Part shown: positions 7,236 through 15,373 of the stretch, in pieces
Numbering within the stretch: the first letter of the stretch is position 1
Layout of the letters: each line of letters opens with the position of its first letter
NCBI RefSeq assembly: GCF_900182645.1
Contig: NZ_FXTA01000005.1
Location: 1-64,000 of the forward strand
Source of the DNA: Flavobacterium resistens
Lineage (GTDB): Bacteria; Bacteroidota; Bacteroidia; Flavobacteriales; Flavobacteriaceae
Length of the DNA: 64,000 nucleotides
Direction: 5' to 3'
The notes under the pieces: generated by a model
What the model saw: only the letters and a program-made list of their open reading frames with translations
Told to the model about the DNA's origin: nothing
Databases searched by the model: none
Position numbers and translations under genes: made by a program

Positions 7236-9022
7236 TGATTAAGAACTTAATTCGCTTTTTACGAAAAAAACACATAGCCTTTTACTTGCTATTCTTTTCT
7301 ATAGTTTTGGCAACAATTTTTTCTATACAATTTTCTCAGGCAAAAAGTCTACAGATAAAATACATCCAAAAAGACCGTACAGCCGAAATAAAACAAATGC
7401 AGGATAAAGCATTTATTTTTTTCAATTCAGGAAAACATGATAGCGCATTTTTTTATTTCAATAAAACACAGTTATTATGTGAGCCAAAAACAGATTATGC
7501 AGATTATTATGTTGAATCATTAAACTATATGGTAGAAATATTGCAGCGATATGGCAATTATTACGAAGCAGAAACTACACTTATAAAAGCATTTCCTTAC
7601 TTAGAAAAAACAACCAATATAAAATATGCTGTTAATTCTTATACATTTATGGGCTACAACTATTTGTATACCTATGATTACGAAAAGGCATTATATTACC
7701 ATAAAAAGGCATTAAAAAAAGCAGTATCTACATTTAGAAAATCACGAATATTGTCTGAAATTGCATTTGTCTATATGCAACAAAAAAAATATCAAGAGGC
7801 TATAAATTTATTAGAACCAATAGTTAAATATAAAATTGAAGATAAAATAACCCCTTCAAAGACAAATTATCAACGTGCAGCTATTTTATATAATCTAGGC
7901 CTTTCCTATTTATATCTCGGAAATCATAAAGAACAAGCATTCAAATGCTTCGACGAAAGCTTAAAAATTACACTAACACTGAACGATGATTATGAACTAA
8001 TTGGCAGTTATCATGCTTTTTATAAATATTATGAAAAGTACAACAATCCAGAGCTGAAAAAAATTAATGCGGAGAAAGCTTACTATTGTGCAAAAAGGGC
8101 AAAATCTTCGACAAATGAAATTAATATGTTGGCCCAACTTATTGAGGCTGATGATGCCAAAAATTCAAAAAAATATTGGAAAATTTATATTAGAAAGATT
8201 GACAGTCTTATTGTAAACAGAAAAAAAGCAAAAAATCAATTTGCTGATGTTATATACAATTCAAAAAAAGATAAAGACGAAAATCTAGAACTAAAAAATC
8301 AAAAAGCGGAAAAAGAATTACAACTAGAAAGACAAAAAAATCGTAATATCATTCTATATATTTCTATAATTTTTGTTCTTTCAGCGTTTCTATTTCTATT
8401 TTTCCATCTTTTCAAAAAAAGTAAAAAAGAAAAAAATGAAGCCATCTATACAAGCGAAACGAGAATTTCTAAAAAATTAGATACTGAACTTGCTAACGAT
8501 TTGTATCAAACCTTAATTCTCATCAAAAAAGGAAGTCTGGAACAAAATGAAAATAAAAATCAGCTTTTAAATAATCTTGAAAAAATATATTCGAAGACCA
8601 GAAACATTTCTAAAGAAAACAGTTTTATTACCACTGATGAAAATTATCCATCTGAATTAAAAGAAATGATTTCAGGTTACAAAACCGATAAAGTGAATAT
8701 TCTTCTTCAAGGCTTTGATACTGTACGCTGGAATCAAATTGAGAAAAACAAAAAAATCATTCTCTACAGAGTACTTCAGGAAATGTTTCGCAACATGAAA
8801 AATCATAGCGAGGCAAGTTTGGCTAGTGTCACTTTGAAAATATCTAATAATATTTTAACCGTTTCGTATGCAGATAATGGCATTGGAACGACGAAAAGTT
8901 CTCTAATTCTTCAAAATGGTCTTCAAAATGTGGAAAACCGTATAAAAACTATAAAAGGAACTATTACTTTTGATAAAAATTCTGACAAAGGTTTTAAAGT
9001 AAGTTTTACATTCCCAATTTAA
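7232..9022 (+). CDS. TPR histidine-kinase paralog lacking the phospho-acceptor His
   Basis: 596 residues and the same layout as the preceding kinase: N-terminal membrane segment (about 15-33), TPR-like sensor, coiled coil, membrane segment (about 373-392), kinase core. The two genes are clearly tandem duplicates. The dimerisation box reads KKLDTELAND: codon 8480-8482 is GAT, so Asp417 replaces the conserved His. The ATP-binding side is kept (FRNMKNHSEA, YADNGIG). It may be a pseudokinase partner that regulates or trans-phosphorylates the upstream kinase in a heterodimer (inference). The start overlaps the upstream stop by 4 bases, implying translational coupling. Confidence 0.85.
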   Translation: MMIKNLIRFLRKKHIAFYLLFFSIVLATIFSIQFSQAKSLQIKYIQKDRTAEIKQMQDKAFIFFNSGKHDSAFFYFNKTQLLCEPKTDYADYYVESLNYMVEILQRYGNYYEAETTLIKAFPYLEKTTNIKYAVNSYTFMGYNYLYTYDYEKALYYHKKALKKAVSTFRKSRILSEIAFVYMQQKKYQEAINLLEPIVKYKIEDKITPSKTNYQRAAILYNLGLSYLYLGNHKEQAFKCFDESLKITLTLNDDYELIGSYHAFYKYYEKYNNPELKKINAEKAYYCAKRAKSSTNEINMLAQLIEADDAKNSKKYWKIYIRKIDSLIVNRKKAKNQFADVIYNSKKDKDENLELKNQKAEKELQLERQKNRNIILYISIIFVLSAFLFLFFHLFKKSKKEKNEAIYTSETRISKKLDTELANDLYQTLILIKKGSLEQNENKNQLLNNLEKIYSKTRNISKENSFITTDENYPSELKEMISGYKTDKVNILLQGFDTVRWNQIEKNKKIILYRVLQEMFRNMKNHSEASLASVTLKISNNILTVSYADNGIGTTKSSLILQNGLQNVENRIKTIKGTITFDKNSDKGFKVSFTFPI

Positions 9023-9033
9023 AAGAAAATTAT

Positions 9034-9702
9034 ATGTTCAAAAAGGTTTTAGTTGCCGAAGATCTAGACAGCATAAGCATAGCTGTAATTCAAGTACTTG
9101 AAGATTTAAAAGTTCCTGTAATCGACCATGTAAAATATTGTGATGATGGTTTATTAAAAATAAAAAAAGCAATTGCTGATAATGCCCCTTATGATTTATT
9201 AATTAGTGATTTATCATTTAAGATTGATCATAGAAAAAACCAGCTGACTAGTGGTGAAGATCTTGTTGAAGCCGCAAATAAAGTACAGCCGGAGTTAAAA
9301 AAAATTATTTTTTCTATAGAAGACAAATCGTATCGCATAAAATCATTATTCAATGATTTGGGTATTAATGCATATGTATCTAAAGGTAGAAATAGTATCG
9401 AAGAATTAAGAAAAGCTATTGAAAAAGTTTATCAGAATGAAGAAAAAATATTATCATCTGATTTATCTTTTAGTTTTAGTGACAAATCTCTGATTGAAAT
9501 TGAATCGTATGATATTTCAATTTTATCGCTTTTAGCAAAAGGCTATATTTTAGAGCATATTTCAAATGAATTCAAAGCATTATCTATAACTCCAAATGGA
9601 ACTAGCAGTATCGAAAAACGAATCAACAAATTAAAAATATATTTTAAAGCAAATAATAATGTTCATTTGATTGCTATTGCAAAAGATTTCGGATTAGTTT
9701 AA
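9034..9702 (+). CDS. Response regulator, partner of the TPR kinases
   Basis: 222 residues. The receiver domain has acidic E9/D10, phospho-acceptor D59 (LLISDLSF) and K117 (YVSKG). The C-terminal region (about 155-222) resembles a LuxR/NarL helix-turn-helix, but its recognition part (SIEKRINKLKIYFKANNN) departs from the usual TVexHrxnI form, so DNA binding is probable rather than shown. It starts 11 bases after the second kinase and ends at a strong terminator, so the three genes form one operon. Confidence 0.8.
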   Translation: MFKKVLVAEDLDSISIAVIQVLEDLKVPVIDHVKYCDDGLLKIKKAIADNAPYDLLISDLSFKIDHRKNQLTSGEDLVEAANKVQPELKKIIFSIEDKSYRIKSLFNDLGINAYVSKGRNSIEELRKAIEKVYQNEEKILSSDLSFSFSDKSLIEIESYDISILSLLAKGYILEHISNEFKALSITPNGTSSIEKRINKLKIYFKANNNVHLIAIAKDFGLV

Positions 9703-9705
9703 TTA

Positions 9706-9744
9706 ACATTTTCATTACGGTTTTCCGTAAGGAAATGTCTTTTT
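9706..9744 (+). terminator. Terminator of the TPR two-component operon
   Basis: Long stem: ACATTTTCATTACGG (9706-9720) pairs with CCGTAAGGAAATGT (9725-9738) apart from a bulge, loop TTTT, followed by a T run. Confidence 0.8.
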
Positions 9745-9782
9745 ATACTCATAAATTTGTGTACAATTCTATTAACTGACCA

Positions 9783-10013
9783 ATGAAACCTAAATATCGC
9801 ATTAATTTTTTAACAAAAATTAATACAACCAAAAACAGAATTATTATGAAAACAATGCTTCTTTGTATCTTTTTATCTGTAAGTTTTGCATTTGTATCTG
9901 AAAAATCAGGTGGTTATGAAATTGAATGGAAAATGATTTTTATTCCGGCACTGCTAGTATTACAAATCATTATTATTTCGACTGCATTAAAAAACAGATA
10001 CAAAAAGAATTAA
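9783..10013 (+). CDS. Small membrane protein, unknown
   Basis: 76 residues with two hydrophobic stretches (about 23-38 and 52-67) and a basic tail (KNRYKKN). Not recognised. A -7 match TAAATTTG (9752-9759) fits transcription starting about 17 bases before the ATG 9783. An internal ATG (9846, MKTMLLCIFL) would also give a reasonable membrane start, so the N-terminus is uncertain. It stands alone between a terminator and the nuclease-like gene. Confidence 0.55.
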   Translation: MKPKYRINFLTKINTTKNRIIMKTMLLCIFLSVSFAFVSEKSGGYEIEWKMIFIPALLVLQIIIISTALKNRYKKN

Positions 10014-10063
10014 TTCCTTCGAGTCAAAACTTGTAATGCTTATATTTGAATTTTAGATTTCGA

Positions 10064-10867
10064 ATGAAAACCATTTTAAGCATTGTCCTTTCTTTTTTTA
10101 CGTTTCTTTCTTTTTCACAAACAAAAATTCTGTCCTGGAATTTAGAAAATTATGGGAAATCAAAATCTGAATCCGAAATAAACTTTATCGCAAATGTAGT
10201 TCTCGACTACGATATCATTGCCATTCAAGAAGTTGTTGCCGGTTATGGCGGAGCTCAGGCAATTGCAAAACTTACTTCAGTTTTAAACGAAAAAGGCTCA
10301 AAATGGGCTTATACAATCAGTGACCCAACAACCAGCAGCAGCTATAAGGCCGAACGTTATGCCTTTATCTGGAAAACAAGTAAAGCAAAATTAAAAGGAA
10401 AACCGTGGCTTGAAAAAAGATATACTTTAGAAATTGATCGCGAACCTTATTATGCCACATTTGAAATTGGCAAAAAAACCTTCACTTTAAGTAACTTTCA
10501 CGCCATCACCAAAAGCAAAAACCCAGAAACCGAAATAAAATATTTTAAATTTATACCTAACTCCTACCCTGATTTAAATCTGATTTTTATGGGGGACTTT
10601 AATTGCCCGCAATCACATACGGTATTTTTTCCATTAAAGAAAATGGGATATACTTCTGCTTTAAAAAATCAAAAAACGACATTAAAGCAAAAATGTAAAA
10701 ATGCCGAATGCCTAGCTTCAGAATTTGATAATATATTTTACAAAACGGTAAATGTAAACTATTTAAATTCAGGCATAATTCCATTTCACAAAAAGTTTAA
10801 TTCATTGGCAGAAGCCCGAAAAATATCCGATCATTTACCAATTTGGCTGGAATTTTCTTTAAATTAA
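10064..10867 (+). CDS. Secreted endonuclease/exonuclease/phosphatase-family protein
   Basis: About 267 residues from ATG 10064 with a signal peptide (MKTILSIVLSFF...SFSQ). It has the DNase I-like fold signatures in order: SWNLENYG, IAIQEV, LSNFHA, MGDFNCP and SDHLPIW, covering the metal-binding Asn/Glu and the catalytic His/Asp residues. Likely an exported nuclease or phosphodiesterase; the substrate cannot be told. A TTG at 10046 could extend the frame, but it lies inside the -7 element TATATTTG (10041-10048), so the ATG is the better start. It converges with the next gene, 1 base apart. Confidence 0.85.
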   Translation: MKTILSIVLSFFTFLSFSQTKILSWNLENYGKSKSESEINFIANVVLDYDIIAIQEVVAGYGGAQAIAKLTSVLNEKGSKWAYTISDPTTSSSYKAERYAFIWKTSKAKLKGKPWLEKRYTLEIDREPYYATFEIGKKTFTLSNFHAITKSKNPETEIKYFKFIPNSYPDLNLIFMGDFNCPQSHTVFFPLKKMGYTSALKNQKTTLKQKCKNAECLASEFDNIFYKTVNVNYLNSGIIPFHKKFNSLAEARKISDHLPIWLEFSLN

Positions 10868-10868
10868 T

Positions 10869-12128
10869 TTAGGTCTTAAGTTTCTTCTTTTTTGCCGCAG
10901 GAAATAAAACATTGTTCAAAATTAATCGGTAACCGGGAGAATTAGGATGCAAATCTAAAACAGTTGGCGGATCTCCGACTTGATGCTGGAAATCTTCAGG
11001 ATCATGTCCTCCAAAAAAAGTAAACATCCCTTTTCCTTTTTCTCCATGAATGTATCTTGATTCACCATTTAATTCACAGGTTCCCATTATTAAAACATTA
11101 GATTTAATTAATGCGGTATCAAACGAAGTCGTTTGCCCCATAAATCCTTTAACCAACTGAGTGTGGTTTTGACATAACATACTCGGAATTGGATCCCATT
11201 TTGCTGAAAATTCCATTAAAGTAAAATAATCTTTTTCCATTGGAACTTTACGTTTTAGTGTCATATCAATATCCGAAAATTCATAAACTTCTGGCCTTCT
11301 TTCCAAAGTGAAATTTTTAAAAGCAAATGAATTTCCATAATCTAATTTTGACTGATAATTAGAATCACTTGGGTCACCATCAAACATAGCTTCACAAATA
11401 TCAACACCATCAGCGGCAAGTGCAATATCAAAACTATCTGTTGCAGAGCACATGGCAAACATAAAACCGCCACCAATTACAAAATCACGAATTTTTTTGG
11501 CAACAGCTCCTTTTTCCTGCGAAACTTTGGCATAACCTAATTTTGCAGCCAAAGCCTCAGCATCCTTTTTCTGATCAATATACCAGGGCGTATTTTTATA
11601 TGCCGCATAAAACTTACCATATTGCCCCGTAAAATCCTCATGATGCAAGTGGAGCCAATCATATAATAAGAGTTGATCACTCAAAACTTCTTCATCATAT
11701 ATTGGTGTAAAAGGAATCTCAGCATAAGTTAGAACCAATGTTACCGCATCATCCCAAGGTTGTTTTCCCTTTGGAGTATATACCGCAATTTTTGGGGCTT
11801 TTTCCAAAATAACCGACTCCATATTTTGAGACGGACTGGAAATCTCATTTAAAATTGCCGCTTCTTCACTATCAGATAAAACTTCAAAGCTTACACCTCG
11901 AATTTTACATTCTTTCCTAATTTCTTCGGCATCAGGCAATAAAAATGAACCCCCTCTATAATTTAGAAGCCAGCTTGCCTTATAATCTTTACTTAAACAC
12001 CAATAGGTAATTCCGTAAGCTTTAAGGTGATTTTGCTGTGTCGTTTCGTCCATTGGAAGTAAAATAAAGGACGCTTTTGCTGAAAACGAAAGCAATACTA
12101 TAAAGATAAAAACTAAACTCTTCTTCAT
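10869..12128 (-). CDS. Exported protein of the Bacteroidota 'asparagine synthetase B' type
   Basis: 419 residues with a signal peptide (MKKSLVFIFIVLLSFSAKAS). Relatives in Bacteroidota are often labelled asparagine synthetase B. I see neither an N-terminal catalytic Cys nor an ATP-pyrophosphatase signature, and the protein is exported, so that label looks wrong. Segments such as FVIGGGFMFAMCSATDSFDIALAA and FFGGHDPEDFQHQVGD suggest an amidotransferase-like or flavodoxin-like fold. Function unknown. A single gene, convergent with the nuclease-like gene. Confidence 0.7.
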   Translation of the reverse strand: MKKSLVFIFIVLLSFSAKASFILLPMDETTQQNHLKAYGITYWCLSKDYKASWLLNYRGGSFLLPDAEEIRKECKIRGVSFEVLSDSEEAAILNEISSPSQNMESVILEKAPKIAVYTPKGKQPWDDAVTLVLTYAEIPFTPIYDEEVLSDQLLLYDWLHLHHEDFTGQYGKFYAAYKNTPWYIDQKKDAEALAAKLGYAKVSQEKGAVAKKIRDFVIGGGFMFAMCSATDSFDIALAADGVDICEAMFDGDPSDSNYQSKLDYGNSFAFKNFTLERRPEVYEFSDIDMTLKRKVPMEKDYFTLMEFSAKWDPIPSMLCQNHTQLVKGFMGQTTSFDTALIKSNVLIMGTCELNGESRYIHGEKGKGMFTFFGGHDPEDFQHQVGDPPTVLDLHPNSPGYRLILNNVLFPAAKKKKLKT

Positions 12129-12284
12129 TAAAAAATTATTTTAGTAAAGATATAAAGGAAGCATGTAAAATACTATAGTTGCTCTTGTTTTATGATTGAA
12201 AGAAAAGTTAAAAAAAATTAACTTTTTATATTTAAGAATGTAAAAACAGGTATAAACACCTATTTCACAAAAACAAATTCTAAC

Positions 12285-12292
12285 TACATTTG
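12285..12292 (+). promoter_or_regulatory. -7 element of the small membrane gene
   Basis: TACATTTG matches TAnnTTTG and lies 28 bases before the ATG at 12321. The -33 region is weak. Confidence 0.45.
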
Positions 12293-12320
12293 GTATCCCA
12301 AATCATTGAGAGATAAATCA

Positions 12321-12461
12321 ATGAAAATAGAAATTATGAAATTTAACGAAAGTAATAACCAGCCAAAAGGATTAAATGTCATTCAAAAAATTGGGATTTG
12401 CGTACTTGTTCTTACCATTATCTTGTATTACGTTCTGTCAATACAATTTCTAACAGCCTAA
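12321..12461 (+). CDS. 46-residue single-pass membrane peptide
   Basis: A short frame, ATG 12321 to TAA 12459-12461. It encodes a charged N-terminus (MKIEIMKFNESNNQPKG), then one hydrophobic segment (about 26-42, IGICVLVLTIILYYVL) and a short tail. A promoter-like TACATTTG precedes it, and it ends 4 bases before the convergent response-regulator stop. No family recognised. The topology and promoter support a real gene of the kind often missed in annotation. Confidence 0.55.
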   Translation: MKIEIMKFNESNNQPKGLNVIQKIGICVLVLTIILYYVLSIQFLTA

Positions 12462-12465
12462 AAAA

Positions 12466-13131
12466 TTATAGCGTCAAAACGGCAATTTCATTTTGTATCG
12501 CATACACAACTAATCCAGCAATATTTCTTGATTCTGTTTTAAGAAGCAAATTATTGCGATGCCCCTCAACTGTTCTCGGACTTAAAAAAAGACGTTCTGC
12601 AATTTCAGTAGTTGTTTTTTGCTGGCATATAAGTTGGAGAATTTCAATTTCACGAGGAGAAAGAAAACTAGTTTCCAGATTAACTTTTGATGTTTTTGAT
12701 GAAACAATCGTTTCCTGAATTATTTTTAATACATTCTCGTTATAATAAAATCCTTTTTTTGCAACTTCATTTATAGTATGTATCAAATCCTTTGGAGTTG
12801 TATTTTTTATAAGATAGGCAACAGCACCAACCTGAATCATATTGGCTATAAATGATTTTGTATCGTAGCTGGTAAGTGCAATTATTTTAATATCCGGATA
12901 AGATTTACGAATGATTTTTGTTGCTTCGACACCGTTGAGAACTGGCATCTTCAAATCCATTATAATAATATCAGGTTTTGTTTCGCTTTCTTCTAAGCTG
13001 GCAAGAAGTTCTTCACCATTAGATGCTTCAAAAATAATTTCTATATTTTCTTCTCTCTGCAACAAAAAGGCAATTCCTTTTCGAAATAAAACTTCATCAT
13101 CTACTAAAGCAATTTTAACAGCAGCTTTCAT
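12466..13131 (-). CDS. NarL/LuxR-type response regulator
   Basis: 221 residues. Receiver with D11/D12, phospho-acceptor D59 (IIIMDLKMP) and K109 (YLIKN). A typical LuxR helix-turn-helix follows (about 155-205) with SPREIEILQLI and SPRTVEGHRNNLL. Activates or represses transcription when phosphorylated. It lies downstream of the histidine kinase at 13245-14036 and almost certainly forms a pair with it. Target genes are not evident. Confidence 0.93.
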   Translation of the reverse strand: MKAAVKIALVDDEVLFRKGIAFLLQREENIEIIFEASNGEELLASLEESETKPDIIIMDLKMPVLNGVEATKIIRKSYPDIKIIALTSYDTKSFIANMIQVGAVAYLIKNTTPKDLIHTINEVAKKGFYYNENVLKIIQETIVSSKTSKVNLETSFLSPREIEILQLICQQKTTTEIAERLFLSPRTVEGHRNNLLLKTESRNIAGLVVYAIQNEIAVLTL

Positions 13132-13244
13132 TTTTTATTCTGTTTTGGTCATTTGGTCTGCCGAATTTACAAAATATGTAGCAAACAATAACTCAAGAAA
13201 GCTAATATGTCGATTTAAAACTACAAATAATACACCATTTTAAC

Positions 13245-14036
13245 TTAAAATGTAAAATTTGCAGTGAAACCTTTATTTTTTTCTGAAGAAATTTGAATCG
13301 TTCCTTTTAAGAAAGAAATTCGGCTCTCAATATTTTTCATTCCGAGTCCTTTTTGATTTTCAGCATTTTTACTATCAAAACCAATTCCGTTATCATGATA
13401 ATTACAAGTTGAAATTCCATTTTCATCAGAGAAAGAAATTTTGATTTCAGTTGCTTTTCCATGTCGAAGTGAATTACTCATAAATTCCTGAAGAATTCTA
13501 AAAATGTGCAAATGGCGATCAATATCTTTTTCATCAAAATCAATCTCATTTTTATAAAACACTTTTACCGATTTACTGGTTTCAAATTCTGCACATAACT
13601 CTTCCACGCCTGCGTTAAGTCCAAATTTTTCAAAAACCGGAGGCAGTAAGTTGTGTGCAATTTTTCGGGAATTTTCTAATGCTTTAGCGGTAAGGTCAAT
13701 AATATTTTCTGTAATTTCTTTAACTTCAGATTCAGTTAAATTTGGTGCAGATAACAAATGTGTGTTTAACGAAACAATATTTAGTTTAGAACTAATATCA
13801 TCATGAAGATCTTGGGCAATTCGTTTTCTTTCCTCTTCCTGAGTAACAATAATTGCATGCAACTGTTCTCTTTGATGGAAGATTTCAAGATCTCTTTTTT
13901 CTAGTTCTTTCTGAGTTATTTTTTTTCGCGAAAAATAAAAAAACAAGATTAAAACAAGCCCCATTAATAAAAAAGAGACACAACTGAATATTGCGGTTGC
14001 AACAATTTCGGATTCTTGGATTGCTTGAGCTCTCAT
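13245..14036 (-). CDS. Sensor histidine kinase, NarX-like
   Basis: 263 residues: a short N-terminus, one membrane segment (about 12-35), a coiled coil, HisKA_3 dimerisation with His78 (AQDLHDDISS), then an ATPase domain with NSLRHGKA, DNGIGFD and GLGMKNIESR. There is no extracytoplasmic sensor domain, so input probably comes through the membrane or a partner protein. Divided by 113 bases from its response regulator on the same strand. Confidence 0.92.
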   Translation of the reverse strand: MRAQAIQESEIVATAIFSCVSFLLMGLVLILFFYFSRKKITQKELEKRDLEIFHQREQLHAIIVTQEEERKRIAQDLHDDISSKLNIVSLNTHLLSAPNLTESEVKEITENIIDLTAKALENSRKIAHNLLPPVFEKFGLNAGVEELCAEFETSKSVKVFYKNEIDFDEKDIDRHLHIFRILQEFMSNSLRHGKATEIKISFSDENGISTCNYHDNGIGFDSKNAENQKGLGMKNIESRISFLKGTIQISSEKNKGFTANFTF

Positions 14037-14094
14037 AATTATTTTAATAAATTTTGTTTTTTACACTTTTGAACTGAAATTCATAGTGAATTTT

Positions 14095-14134
14095 CAAATA
14101 AAACTCTCTCACCATTTTTATCGTGAGAGAGTTT
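14095..14134 (-). terminator. Terminator of the 14218-15238 leftward unit
   Basis: Perfect 12-bp stem AAACTCTCTCAC (14101-14112) with GTGAGAGAGTTT (14123-14134), loop of 10. On the minus strand a T-rich tail follows (TTTTATTTG). Confidence 0.8.
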
Positions 14135-14217
14135 CAATATTTTCCTAAGAAATTAAATCTTAATATGGAAGTGAAGGACGTACATCGTAAACATCCAGAG
14201 GAACATCTATTTTTTAA

Positions 14218-14856
14218 TTAATTAGAATTAATTGTCTTCGTTCTGGAATAACTTACTTTCCATTCGTACAAGAAAAATAAATGATATACTATAACCAAAC
14301 CAGCATTTAAAGTCCAAGTTATCAGATTAAAATCCTTACTGAATTTTGCAGTCAAATTTCCAATTAGAAATAAAATTGTACTTGCGAACAGATACAATAA
14401 AATGCCCATATTGATAAAATAAAACTCTTTTTTTTCATCAAGCATATTATAAAAATGAAAAACTGCGTAAATAATTAACAAAAACGAAGTAATAAAAATT
14501 TCATATAAATTAAATTTCAAAAACATTTCTGGCTTTAAACCATATTGAATACCTAAGGTCAACAAAACTAGCACAAATCCAATTTTAATAACTTTCTTCT
14601 GGAATTGATCTTTTACTAATTTTAAATAAAAAATACTCAGTGCAATAAACTGTCCAATAAAATAAATATGCGATAAAAATAAATTACTAACTTTTTTCAT
14701 CATACATATTCTTGCTGCAATCTGTACACAAACAATAATTAGCAAGTAAATTACAAACACTTTATATGCCTTGTTTTTTCCAGGGAATTTTATGGTATAC
14801 AAAATAAAATTAAGGAACAAGAAAACGTATCCACAGTTTACAAGAAATGAATACAT
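14218..14856 (-). CDS. Multi-pass membrane protein, unknown
   Basis: 212 residues with about seven hydrophobic segments at regular spacing and short charged loops, ending in the cytosol-like tail YSRTKTINSN. No catalytic motif or family recognised. Starts 4 bases after the 125-residue gene at 14861-15238, so the two are co-transcribed, ending at the stem at 14095-14134. Confidence 0.7.
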   Translation of the reverse strand: MYSFLVNCGYVFLFLNFILYTIKFPGKNKAYKVFVIYLLIIVCVQIAARICMMKKVSNLFLSHIYFIGQFIALSIFYLKLVKDQFQKKVIKIGFVLVLLTLGIQYGLKPEMFLKFNLYEIFITSFLLIIYAVFHFYNMLDEKKEFYFINMGILLYLFASTILFLIGNLTAKFSKDFNLITWTLNAGLVIVYHLFFLYEWKVSYSRTKTINSN

Positions 14857-14860
14857 ACTT

Positions 14861-15238
14861 TTATTCGTTCATAGGACTATCTGGATCAGCGGTAGCAGGT
14901 GGGCTTGGTTCTGTAAAATCATAAATACCTGCACCGTCTTCAGTTACTCCATCTTTGTAACCAGGAATTTGATCTTCATAAATTCCAGTTTTTTCATTAT
15001 AAGTTGTTCCAACGATCATTAAAGTTTGCAAGCCTTTATCGTTTACTCCTATATAAGCTCTTGCAGCATCAATTCCTTGTGCTAAAACTTTTTCTAAATT
15101 AACTTTAGGAATTAAAAACGAATTAACACGTTTCTTTGCTGTTTCTTCGTCTGTTTGCTTTTTCCAACTTGCTACCCAAGTTTGAGCTACTTCTAAAGTA
15201 ATGTTAGTATCCTTTTCAGGTAATCTCTCATTTGCCAT
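14861..15238 (-). CDS. Conserved hypothetical soluble protein
   Basis: 125 residues, soluble, beginning MANERLPEKDTNITLEVAQT and ending in an acidic, proline-rich tail (EPSPPATADPDSPMNE). No signal peptide or membrane segment. Not recognised as a named family. First gene of a two-gene unit with the membrane protein 14218-14856, which may hint at a membrane-bound partner. Confidence 0.7.
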   Translation of the reverse strand: MANERLPEKDTNITLEVAQTWVASWKKQTDEETAKKRVNSFLIPKVNLEKVLAQGIDAARAYIGVNDKGLQTLMIVGTTYNEKTGIYEDQIPGYKDGVTEDGAGIYDFTEPSPPATADPDSPMNE

Positions 15239-15338
15239 AATATATAATTTGTTTATTGGTTACAGTTAATTATGCGATTGTTTAGCAATCGATTCGCTAA
15301 TCTACTGAATTTTATCAATAAATTTAACATTAAGACAT

Positions 15339-15364
15339 AAAAAAAACCTTATAAAAAGGTTTTT
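15339..15364 (-). terminator. Terminator after dnaB (usable in both directions)
   Basis: AAAAAACCTT and AAGGTTTTT flank a 5-base loop; T runs lie on both sides, so it can also act on plus-strand transcripts. It lies just after the dnaB stop on the minus strand. Confidence 0.75.
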
Positions 15365-15373
15365 AAATTGTAT

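Noticed and set aside
10041..10048. TTG start for the nuclease-like gene
   Set aside because: The TTG is part of the -7 element TATATTTG; the same error affects merR (34885) and mepB (51022).
12398..12718. 106-codon plus-strand frame over the NarL-type regulator
   Set aside because: It is the antisense shadow of a well-supported gene and clashes with the small membrane peptide gene.
14160..14210. Short minus-strand peptide ending DVYDVRPSLPY just before a terminator
   Set aside because: It looks protein-like, but there is no start codon and a stop lies a few codons upstream, so no gene can be supported.
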